Origin: Medicago truncatula
Lineage: Eukaryota > Streptophyta > Magnoliopsida > Fabales > Fabaceae
Assembly (NCBI RefSeq): GCF_003473485.1
Contig: NC_053044.1
Coordinates: forward strand, 28,834,091-28,898,090
DNA: 64,000 nt
Direction of reading: 5' to 3'
Positions 55,831 through 64,000 of this stretch are shown here, piece after piece; within the stretch, counting starts at the first letter, position 1, and the number at the start of each line of letters is the position of its first letter. The position numbers and the translations under genes were made by a program. The notes below the pieces were generated by a model. It saw nothing but the letters and a program-made list of their open reading frames with translations. It did not search any database and was not told where the DNA came from.

Positions 55831-56565
55831 ATGTATAGTTTGTTGAAATATTTCTGCTACATAAAATATTAGAAATTCAATAACAGTTTAAAGAAAATAT
55901 CAAGTAGATAAGATCAAAATGTTGTTGAGATATTTATGTTAAATAAAATAGGGTTAATTAAGTTTTTAGTCTCTATAAATATTCACAGTTTTATTTTTAG
56001 TCCATATAAAATAAAATCACACCTTTTAGTCCCTGTGAATTTTTCCTTAAGCATTTTAGGGACAAAAAATGTTGATGGAAATTTTTTATAGGGACTAAAA
56101 ATGCTAATGGAAAAATTTTATAGGGACTGAAAATGCTGATGCAAAATTCTATAAGGACTAAAAAGTGTGATTTTATTTTATAGGGATTAAAAATAAAATT
56201 ATGAATATTTACAAGGATCATTTACTTAACTAACTCAATAAAATATTGGTTTTTAAAAATAGAAAAAATAATAAAAGTATTGAGAATGAATGTGGAAGTG
56301 ACACGTGACATAAAAAACCTTACTTTATATATATACCATTGATTGATTGATTGATGTGTAGTTTGTTGAAATATTTCTCCTACATGAAATATTAGAAATT
56401 CAATAAAAATTTAAAGAAAATACTGAGTGCATAAGATCAAAAGTTTGTTGAGATATTTATGTTAAATAAAATATTGGTTTTTAAAAATAGAAAGAATAAT
56501 AAAAATATTGAGAATGAATGTGGAAGTGACACATAACATAAAAAACCTTACTTTTATATATATTT
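55831..56565. repeat. tandem duplication of about 210 bp, one copy with a MITE
   Basis: Copy A (55831-56330) and copy B (56356-56565) share TTTGTTGAAATATTTCT..., ATTGAGAATGAATGTGG and GACATAAAAAACCTTAC in the same order. Copy A is longer only because a 286-bp MITE (55951-56236) plus a 9-bp duplication sits in it; copy B has the uninterrupted site. Confidence 0.88.
55951..56236. mobile_element. MULE-type MITE, TSD AATAAAATA, with internal empty site
   Basis: Left GGGTTAATTAAGT and right ACTTAACTAACTC, long inverted arms with the TTTTAGTCCCTGT word. A perfect 9-bp duplication AATAAAATA at 55942-55950 and 56237-56245. The neighbouring tandem copy at about 56468 has a single AATAAAATA, i.e. the pre-insertion site. 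Confidence 0.9.
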
Positions 56566-56579
56566 ATGGTATACCATCT

Positions 56580-56992
56580 ATTACTTAAACTTCAAGGAAC
56601 AATAGAGTCATTATCAAAAGCCAAAACCACTGGCCTAGAATCAGTTTTCAACCATAAATCAGTCTCGTCATGTATTTATATGTAGTATATGATAATTTAT
56701 TTATTTTTTAAAATTCTTTAGTAGCCTTCTTCCAAAAAAAATCTTCAGTAGCCTAAAATTATTTTATGAGTTTTTCTAACCTATTCAACATTGCAAGTAA
56801 TTGTATTTTCCCTCCATCTCTCACCTCTATTAACTACTCTATTTATTATATTTTGTGAAAATTTGATTAATCATCTTCTAAACACAGTTCAATGTGTAGT
56901 TGAACTTTTTTCTTTCGGTATTTTTTCCTTTTGCATTAGAATTTTTTCTGAAGGATATGGCAAGTTCCCGAAACTCATCCGGTTGTTTTAGA
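56580..56992. other. intergenic, nothing recognised
   Basis: AT-rich sequence without gene-like frames or clear repeats. Confidence 0.4.
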
Positions 56993-58455
56993 GCATGTTT
57001 GACCCTCCTTATTTTTCACTTCTCTTCTACTTTTAAGGAGAAGTAGGGCCAAACACAATTTTAATAAAGTTATTAATAATAGAAGTATCTTTTTTGGAAG
57101 GAAAGAAATCAAATAGAAGCAACTTTTAAAATAAGATGTAAAATTGAACTTTTGACCAACTTTTCGGAGCTATTGTTCACTGCCCACACATCGATTCCCG
57201 CAGAAACCAATTTTTATTTTTTATTTTTATTTTTTGGCACTGTTCCCGCTGATTTTAATTTTCTTTTCAAGTATACCCGCCAAAACACATAACCTAATTG
57301 TATATATTCTGATCCAACTTTCTCCTCCATTCATTCTCTGTTGTTTGCCGCTGCGGTCGCTGTCTAGTGCAGGTACAACATTTTAATATTTGATTCTCAT
57401 AATTCTTATTAATTTTTTTGTCCTTTGTTCATTTGTTAGTTTACTTTATGCATTTTATGTGGATACGTATGTACGTTTGTGTTTCAGTGCCTATCATGAT
57501 CAGCTTTTGACCTTTAAATAATATTAGCAATATTGTTAAATCTGATTGTTATGTCCATTTGTTTAACAGCCAGCATTTTATTTTGTACATCTGATCTGAT
57601 TGTTATATTCTTTTGTTTATTTATCATGATCAAACTAGTATTGTAGTATTAATTTCTATTACTATTAATCTTCCAGTAGCATTATTAGCTTGCCTTTTGA
57701 CGTTTATGCAATTGGTTATTATTAGCTTGCGTTTTGTCTTTTAGTGTTAATTTGATTGTTATGCATACCTCAATTTAAATTTATTTATGAATTATGTACT
57801 TTAGTATTAATTTGATTATATGTACCCAATTAAAATATTAGTTTGGTAATGTCATTGTTTACGGATGTCTTCTAATTAGATCAATGAACATTCAAGAAAA
57901 GTTAAAAAAAGAAAATGCATGTTTTATAAAATATGTTATGGGGCAGCAATGATTGCATATGACTATCACATGAAGTACTTACTGAAAAGCAAGGTAATAG
58001 ATTTCTTTATTCTCATGGATGGACTTGGGTTCGAGAAACTCTTAACACCCCAGGTGAAAGTTACAATATGTTTAGAATGGAAACTCATGCTGTATTGAAA
58101 CTTGAAAAGTTGTTAGTGAGGAAGGGATGGTTGCACCCATCAAGATGTTTATAATTTTTCATTTGCTCTAAAAAAATCAGGTCTTTACAAGATTTTAAAT
58201 TTTATAAAAAAATGTCTTTTATTTTATTTATGAGAATTTATAATAAAATCTCAAAACTCTTTTAAAAATATTTTACCAAACAGATTTCAACTTTTTTTTT
58301 TTTGACAAGAACAGATTTCAACTTAAAAGTACTAATTAAGTTGGAAAAAACACCAAATACCAAACAACTTTAACTTTAACTTTAAAGTTGTAATTTTCAA
58401 TTTTATTCTAAAAGTAACTTTAAGACCTCAAATAAGTAGAGCCAAACGCACCCTA
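56993..58455 (+). mobile_element. possible PIF/Harbinger-derived element
   Basis: The left GAGCATGTTTGACCC and right GAGCCAAACGCACCC form weak inverted ends of the GGGTGTGTTTGG type, and a PIF-like transposase fragment lies inside (58020-58154). The left flank is TTA and the right TAA, so the duplication is not clean. A promoter-like stretch with TATATATT at about 57300 and a G+C-richer leader (57340-57372, ending GTGCAG then GTACAAC) is also inside. Confidence 0.4.
58020..58154 (+). pseudogene. PIF/Harbinger transposase N-terminal fragment
   Basis: 45 codons including the stop read WTWVRETLNTPGESYNMFRM then VLKLEKLLVRKGWLHPSRCL and stop. The W-V-x-x-x-L...C/Y-x-x-FRM pattern is that of the start of plant PIF/ALP1-like transposase proteins. 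Upstream (57884-57990) is degenerate sequence of the same type. Far too short to function. Confidence 0.55.
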
Positions 58456-58467
58456 ATGTGCCAGCTA

Positions 58468-59063
58468 GGGGAGTTCAAATTCAAACCGATCTAAACTAAA
58501 ACCGCAAACTGATCCAAAAAAACCGAAAACCGCAAAAAATCGAATATTTTTGGATGTGTTTGGATGTTGTTTTGAAAAAAACCGCTATGATCGGTTCGGA
58601 CTTCAGATAACCTTTTCAAAACCGAACCAAACCGAACCGAACCGCAAAAGTAGATTTTAATTCTTATTTATTATTTTATTAATATTATATATTGCATTAA
58701 TTTAATCTATATTATTACTACTTCATCTATTTCAAATATAATCAATCATTTTCATTGTGTAATGTTAATTTTTTTAATACATTTCTTGTCAAAAAAAACT
58801 TTTTTAATACATTTGTGTTATATTTTGTATCAAACCTATTATTTTTCTATGCATGTGTAATATTAATATTAATAAAAAAAAATTAAATGTTGCACTTTGG
58901 ATGTCCAAAAATTGATCCAAAATAAACCGCATATATTTGGACCGGACCGGATCGGATTTTTTTAGAATAATCATCCAAACCGAACCGAACCGCACATGAT
59001 TTTTATTTTAGATCGGTTCACTTTTCCCCTCAAAATCGATCCAAACCGAACCGCGAACACCCC
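58468..59063. mobile_element. MITE-like element with AACCGAACC words, 10-bp TSD
   Basis: The left GGGGAGTTCAAATTC and right CGCGAACACCCC give short inverted ends (GGGG-GTTC). The flanks GTGCCAGCTA (58458-58467) and GTGACAGCTA (59064-59073) match at nine of ten positions. The body is full of AACCGAACCGAACCG words, like the element in the APD-like gene intron 9. Confidence 0.7.
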
Positions 59064-59073
59064 GTGACAGCTA

Positions 59074-60562
59074 TACCACATTTTTCTCATATGTTCTCAA
59101 CTAATTCCTTATTTACGATTTCATCGAGTCACACAAGCATATTTACGTTTTTTTATTTTTTGTTGAGGAAAGCATATTTACGTTTTTCTTAGACACGCAC
59201 AAACACTACTTGAATTTGTTATTTTTTGGGACACTACTTGAATTTGTTGCTACTATCTAAATTTTTGGAGTTAAATTTGTTCTGACTTCTATATCTAACT
59301 AAATTTTCTACTTAAAAACAAATCCAAATAATTTTTCACGGCACCCTTCTACAAAGAAATATCGTTCCATTTAATTCATGGATAGTTCTCCATGCACTAT
59401 TATACTTATTACCAGATGTAATTCATGGAGTATTATATAGTCATAAAAAAAAAATAGAAAGATTAATAGGATAGAGAGAATTACCATTTTTCAAGAAAAT
59501 GATAATTAATATAATAGTTTTTGTTAAAAAAAATGGTACATTTATTGTACTTTATCCTATGCAATGTTGCATAGGTAGAAAAACCCTTATTTTGATATTC
59601 TATAGACAAAATTAATTTAAGATTTAAATTTCCTTCAAAATGATTAAATATTAAAAATTAACATAACATCAAATGATTAAAAATTAACATAACATCGAAT
59701 AATTGAATTTCAATAATCCAAAAAAAAAACTTCAAAATATTAGAGTTCAAGTTTTCTTTTTCTACCTACAACACTAACAATTGCACAGAAATCGAGAAGC
59801 ATACATTAACGTGTTCTTTCACAGAGAAAAAAAAACATACATTAACGTGTTTTCAACTTTTCATAACTTTATTTGTCAAAAAAAAACTTTTCATAACTTT
59901 AGTTTAGGATCGGTCAATTCCTCCTGGTACATTTGCGCGTGACTCCATATAAAAAAAAGTATATTTTTTTTACTATGTACGGGTTCGAACCCAATCTGCA
60001 TATTATATGCATTGTTTTTTACTACCTGAGTTAAGTTTAAGAGACAAAAAAACAAAAAGTAGAATAATATTTTCCTTAACATTAATATTGTGTAAACATC
60101 CAAAAATAATAATTCTTTCACATTAAACAATATCGGTATTTTTGTACGTTTCCTTCGACAATATCGACATTTGTTATTAAGATCCTAAAAAGTATTTTTT
60201 TTATTTTTTTTGTATTGCTATTGAGGGTCCTAGCTCCCATATATCTTTTAAATTAAAAAGTTTGTTTTATGTGTAAATTAAGAAGTTATTCATAAGAAAA
60301 TTCTAAATTAAGAAGTTTTGTTGAGGTATAAATTAAGATGTTATTCACACAAAAAAAAAAAAAAACAATTTACAATGCATTAAATATATACATTTTCATA
60401 AAATATTACTATCATTTATGTTTTTTTTTTTTTGAAAGGATCATTAAGTTTTTCATAAAAAAAAAAATAGTCTTTCTTCGGAACTTTCTTGGAGCTTTCG
60501 TCCGAAATCAAATGAGAATACATGGCTTCTCAAGAAAAGCCGAAATGGCTATCACATAACAA
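59074..60562. other. upstream region of the Exo70J-like gene
   Basis: Mostly AT-rich. Holds a small direct repeat (ATTAAAAATTAACATAACAT twice at about 59648-59692), a SINE remnant (59965-60045) and an in-frame but stop-terminated upstream frame (60338-60559). No clear TATA box chosen. Confidence 0.45.
59965..60045 (-). repeat. SINE remnant, same family as 52727
   Basis: On the minus strand TTAACTCAGGTAGTA (A box) and GGGTTCGAACCC (perfect B-box-like), then A-rich sequence; TGCATATAATATGCAGATTG between them is a short inverted word also present in the SINE at 52727 in altered form. Confidence 0.55.
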
Positions 60563-62650
60563 ATGTCTGCCAAAGCAATTTTAATTTATCACCTAAGAGA
60601 GAAGATGATGCCAATACTGATCCAAATTCTGAGATGGCTGATGCAGGAAAAAGTATGGAGATTTGTTGGTTTTGCTTCAGCTATTGTTGGACTAGTCTGT
60701 TATGCTCTCAGCTCTTCATTTAATTATCTGTTTGGTGAGTGGAACTTGTCAAAGATAATTCTTTACAGTGTTATAAGTTTCATAATCTGTCTTATGATTT
60801 TGTATCCAAAGGTATGGCAATCATCCAGAGGTCTGAAGTTCAAAGCTCATACCGCCTTTTTTGTTTTGACCCTCACCTCAGTTTATTCTTTTATATATGA
60901 TAAAGTGGTGAATGAGAAACCAGATGCTTATAGCCTCATTTCATGTGCTGCCTTTGCTATCATGTCACTCAGTTTGTCGAGACAAACTGAGAGACAAACT
61001 CAGTGTGGATTTGAAGTTGATCTTCTTTATTTTTTTCTTGGATGTCTAATTGTGCAACTCATGAAGGTAAAATTGCAGTTAGCTGTTGTTGGAGTTGGTT
61101 TCAGCTATTTCGTTATCATTTTTCGCTCTGCCTTTTCTTCTTCAGCAGCAAGAAACGGTTATGCTGGGCTCCCGAGTGAAAATTCAGTAGTCGTTGAAGT
61201 GGACTCACTACTTACGAGGACACTTCAGCTGGAAAATCCGAATCTAATGGACATGATTTTAGAGCTGGTGAAAAAATATCGTGAAGAAAAAACACGACGA
61301 ATTTTTATTCAATGGAAACTATTGGAGCCCAATCATGCTATCATGACGGATCCGATTCCATCGGGAAAGATCAACGACATTCGTGAAATTGCAAAGTTGA
61401 TGGTTGGTGCAAGAGTTGAAGAGGAGTTCACCAACAAGTACATCAGTAACCGCAGGGGATTTTTGCAAGAACTCCTAATTAATAAATTGTTGGGTTTGCA
61501 AGATATCAACATCGATGACGACAATGTGAAATATGCAGAGACGATGGCTAAGAATTGGAGCATTGCTTTTGATGCCGCTCTCTGTATATTATTTCCAATT
61601 GAACAAAGACTTTGTGACCTTGTCTTTTCCGGTATCTCTTCTACCGCTGCTCGTTGTTTCACGGATATTTGCGAAGAAGCCATATGTCAGATGCTGAATT
61701 TTGCCCTTGCAGTTACCGATGGAAGGCCCTCAGCATGGCGTTTGCTCAATATAATTGAAATATATCGGTCATTGTCTCATTTTGGACCGAAATATCAATC
61801 ATGGTTTCCTGATTCGTTGGTGACAAAAGTGATAGCCACCCTTAAGAGGTTAGGAGAAACAAGCAGAGACCTTTTCATGGAATTGGATAATCTAACTTTT
61901 TATGTCCCAATAGCGAAGCAAGTTTCTCCGGCATATGGCCTCTATCATCCAATCACAGACCATGTCACAGACTACCTCGATTCTATTCATTGCTCACAGA
62001 AGATGCTGGAGGAAATTTTATCAAAATACCCCAAGGTTGTTGCTTCTGAAGTGACAACTTCTTGTTCATTTACAGCGCAGATTAAAAGGATGATAGCACT
62101 GTTAGAGACAGAATTGATAGCTAAGTCTAAAAACTACAAGTACCCTGCTATGCAGCATCTTTTCATGATGAATAATAGGAAACGCATAGAACAAATGTTA
62201 AATAAGATACACTGGAATTCTAGCTTCTATATCGGTGATGATTGGTTTCCAGAAAACCAAGCAAAAATCCAACAACACATTGAGCTTTATCATAGAAACT
62301 CGTGGAGTAAGGTGATCAGGTTTCTCAAGGTTGACAGCAATGAGTTGGGTGTTACACAAGAGTCATTGATAGACAAGCTCAATTTGTTCAACATACACTT
62401 CGAGGAGATTTGTAGTGAACAATCCATGTGGCTTGTTTATGATAAAGAGCTTAGAAAAGAAGTAATAGAGTCTGTGGAAAACACTTTGCTACCAGCATAC
62501 GGAATCTTCATGGGAAAGTTTCAGGATTTTCTTGGCAACCACGCCTACAAATATATTGAATATGGACTATTTGAGATTCAAGATCGACTCAGCCATTTGT
62601 TTCTGGTAAACAGTAAAGATGATTCATTTGTTTCGGGTGGATTATTATAA
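60563..62650 (+). CDS. Exo70J-type exocyst subunit-like protein with N-terminal membrane domain
   Basis: A single-exon frame of 695 aa. The C-terminal two thirds is an Exo70 domain: ARVEEEFTNKYISNRRGFLQ, SIAFDAALCILFPIEQRLCD, EIYRSLSHFGPKYQSWFPDS, and the ending LGNHAYKYIEYGLFEIQDRL, which is characteristic. Exo70 proteins tether secretory vesicles to membranes and bind phosphoinositides. The first about 190 residues are unlike canonical Exo70: five or six hydrophobic segments (around residues 33-55, 62-82, 93-111, 122-138, 152-186). An N-terminal membrane domain is known for the legume-specific Exo70J group, so that is the best assignment. Start: 60563 is the longest; Met15 or Met16 (60605, 60608), beginning MMPILIQILRWLMQ, is equally plausible and closer to relatives. 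An in-frame stop at 60557-60559 excludes extension upstream. Confidence 0.9.
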   Translation: MSAKAILIYHLREKMMPILIQILRWLMQEKVWRFVGFASAIVGLVCYALSSSFNYLFGEWNLSKIILYSVISFIICLMILYPKVWQSSRGLKFKAHTAFFVLTLTSVYSFIYDKVVNEKPDAYSLISCAAFAIMSLSLSRQTERQTQCGFEVDLLYFFLGCLIVQLMKVKLQLAVVGVGFSYFVIIFRSAFSSSAARNGYAGLPSENSVVVEVDSLLTRTLQLENPNLMDMILELVKKYREEKTRRIFIQWKLLEPNHAIMTDPIPSGKINDIREIAKLMVGARVEEEFTNKYISNRRGFLQELLINKLLGLQDINIDDDNVKYAETMAKNWSIAFDAALCILFPIEQRLCDLVFSGISSTAARCFTDICEEAICQMLNFALAVTDGRPSAWRLLNIIEIYRSLSHFGPKYQSWFPDSLVTKVIATLKRLGETSRDLFMELDNLTFYVPIAKQVSPAYGLYHPITDHVTDYLDSIHCSQKMLEEILSKYPKVVASEVTTSCSFTAQIKRMIALLETELIAKSKNYKYPAMQHLFMMNNRKRIEQMLNKIHWNSSFYIGDDWFPENQAKIQQHIELYHRNSWSKVIRFLKVDSNELGVTQESLIDKLNLFNIHFEEICSEQSMWLVYDKELRKEVIESVENTLLPAYGIFMGKFQDFLGNHAYKYIEYGLFEIQDRLSHLFLVNSKDDSFVSGGLL

Positions 62651-62750
62651 TTTTGGGGAAACATATTAGATCTCAAAATATTAGAATGTATTGTTATTGT
62701 TAATTCTAATTATGTGATCAAAATAGTATTAGAGTTGATTGAGATTATTA

Positions 62751-63111
62751 GGCTCAAATATGGTTTTAGTCCCTGCAAATATGTCTCGTTTTGATTTTAG
62801 TCCCTGTAAAAAAAAAATTTGATATTGGTTCCTGCAAAATTTTTTGTTTTTGAAAATAGTCCCTGGAGGGACTATTTTCAAAAACAAAAAATTTTGCAGG
62901 GACCTTTTTTAAAAACAAAATATTTTGCAGGGACCAAAAACTACAAAATTGGTTCAGTTATAATGTGCCACGTATACAGATCATCACAAAAGTGGAGTCA
63001 GAGACTATTTTCAAAAATAAAAAATTTTGCAGACCAAAAACAATTTTTTTTTTTACAGGGACTAAAACCAAAACGAGGCATATTTGCAGGGACTAAAACC
63101 ATATTTTAGCC
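62751..63111. mobile_element. MULE-type MITE, TSD AGATTATTA
   Basis: The ends GGCTCAAATATGG and CCATATTTTAGCC start long inverted arms (GGTTTTAGTCCCTGCAAATA). A perfect 9-bp duplication AGATTATTA flanks it (62742-62750 and 63112-63120). It lies 100 bp 3' of the Exo70J-like stop codon and may contribute to that gene's 3' end. Confidence 0.9.
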
Positions 63112-63124
63112 AGATTATTATTAT

Positions 63125-63950
63125 TAGAGTTTTTCTAGTTGCACCCTAGTTAATCATGGTTGCACCCCAAAATGACAAGATTACCCTTTCATAAAATTTG
63201 ATTTTCAAAAAGCCTATTCCTTCTTTTTTGGTTACACCCCAAAACCCTTCTTCCAAAACCATAATTCTCCAATCGATCGATGGTGTTCTGCGAAGATTTT
63301 CAAAACCATATTTTCTCACGTCCATTCATGATTTCAAAGAAAATTCGAAGCAAATCAGGTTAGCAAGTGTTGTTCTTCAATCGATTGTGTTTTTCTTTTT
63401 ATGGGTTCTCAGTTCTGATTTTGTGTTTTCCTTGTTCTGCGATTCACAGTTCTGCGATTTTGTAAACTCAGTTTAAGTAGGTTCATGTAAACTCAGTTTA
63501 AGTAGGTTCATGTTAACTCAATCTAAGTAGGTTCATGTAAACTCAGTTTAAGTAGGTTCATGTAAACTAAGTTTACATGAACCTACTTAAACTGAATTTA
63601 AGTTAACCTTGCCAATGTAAATTAAAACCGTAATCGTACAGTGCATCATTGCAGTTGAAGGAAAAAAATTGAAACTAGCAAATAGAAGAAGAAATTCACT
63701 TACTTATATCCAATTGAGTATGGATGAAAAATATTTTGATTCACTCTTTAATTTTCATGGAGATTGATATTGAACATCAAATTGTTTGATCGATCGCTTT
63801 GTGGGGTGAAAGAGGGTGAAACTCACTGACAATGAATAAAATTAGGGTTTTAAGAAAATTTATATAAAAAGGTAATTTTGGTATTATAAAAAAATTTTAA
63901 GAAAATTTGGGTGTAACCAGAAAAATATGGGGTGTAAATAAAAAAACTCT
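63125..63950. mobile_element. TIR element with GTTGCACCC ends and internal tandem repeats
   Basis: Left TAGAGTTTTTCTAGTTGCAC and the reverse complement of the right end (AAGAGTTTTTTTATTTACAC) match over about 80 bp with gaps. TATTATTAT lies at both flanks (63116-63124, 63951-63959), probably a 9-bp duplication but in an ATT tract. No transposase frame. Contains the 25-bp repeats at 63461. Confidence 0.65.
63461..63610. repeat. four 25-bp tandem repeats followed by an inverted copy
   Basis: TGTAAACTCAGTTTAAGTAG plus GTTCA repeats at 63461, 63486, 63511 (variant) and 63536. A fifth partial copy at 63561 turns into its own reverse complement (TACATGAACCTACTTAAACT, about 63574-63593). The array can fold into a hairpin. 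No spacer sequence, so not CRISPR. Confidence 0.92.
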
Positions 63951-64000
63951 TATTATTATGAAGCGAAGCCGATAATGAGTGAATGCGGAAGGCTTTATGC

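Noticed and set aside
52727..60045. tRNA genes suggested by A- and B-box-like words
   Set aside because: No cloverleaf could be formed; poly-A tails and flanking repeats indicate SINEs.
61333..61683. 116-residue minus-strand frame opposite the Exo70J-like gene
   Set aside because: Shadow of a long conserved plus-strand coding region.
63461..63610. CRISPR-like repeat array
   Set aside because: Repeats are directly adjacent without spacers, and the genome is a plant nuclear genome.

Overview
The window is plant nuclear DNA, almost certainly from a papilionoid legume close to Medicago. The reasons are AT-rich sequence, short GT-AG introns, several plant gene families, an Exo70 protein with an N-terminal membrane domain (a form known from legumes), and dense plant-type MITEs and LTR elements. 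The species call is inference from family resemblance.

Host genes in order. (1) 1220-2969, minus: secretory-pathway cyclophilin; its last exon(s) lie beyond base 1. (2) 8480-12658, plus: ten-exon membrane RING-HC E3 ligase of the APD type, 430 aa. (3) 14.8-38.8 kb: a segment repeated three times in tandem, each unit carrying a GDSL esterase/lipase gene. Only the middle gene (29821-31509, 388 aa) is complete. Unit 1 lost its 3' half to a retroelement; unit 3 lost promoter and exon 1. (4) 48011-52084, plus: six-exon GT90/CAP10 O-glucosyltransferase-like protein, 466 aa. (5) 60563-62650, plus: single-exon Exo70J-type exocyst protein, 695 aa. These genes do not form an operon or obvious pathway; each is an independent transcription unit.

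Mobile DNA fills the rest. A poly-A-tailed retroposon with 13-bp target duplications occupies 5.09-6.95 kb. A 7.86-kb non-autonomous Athila-like LTR retrotransposon occupies 17260-25122: nearly identical LTRs, tRNA-Asp-type primer site, frameshifted gag-protease, no pol, separate ORF1-like frame. Units 1 and 2 each hold a CACTA end and a LINE zf-RVT/RNase H pseudogene that is interrupted by the same solo LTR; unit 3 instead leads into a CACTA transposase remnant. A gag-only copia element (40479-43137, TSD AGAAC) and a solo LTR (44188-45498, TSD ATTCA) follow. Many TIR elements have readable target duplications, and one has an internal empty-site control.

The most intriguing signal is shared by three different LTR types (Athila-like, copia, solo LTR). 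Just upstream of each TATA box lies one or more copies of a 13-16 bp palindrome. The palindrome differs between families but has the same format, as expected of dimer-binding cis-elements. All exon structures were derived by eye from reading frame, splice signals and family resemblance; codon phases close exactly for the four complete gene models.
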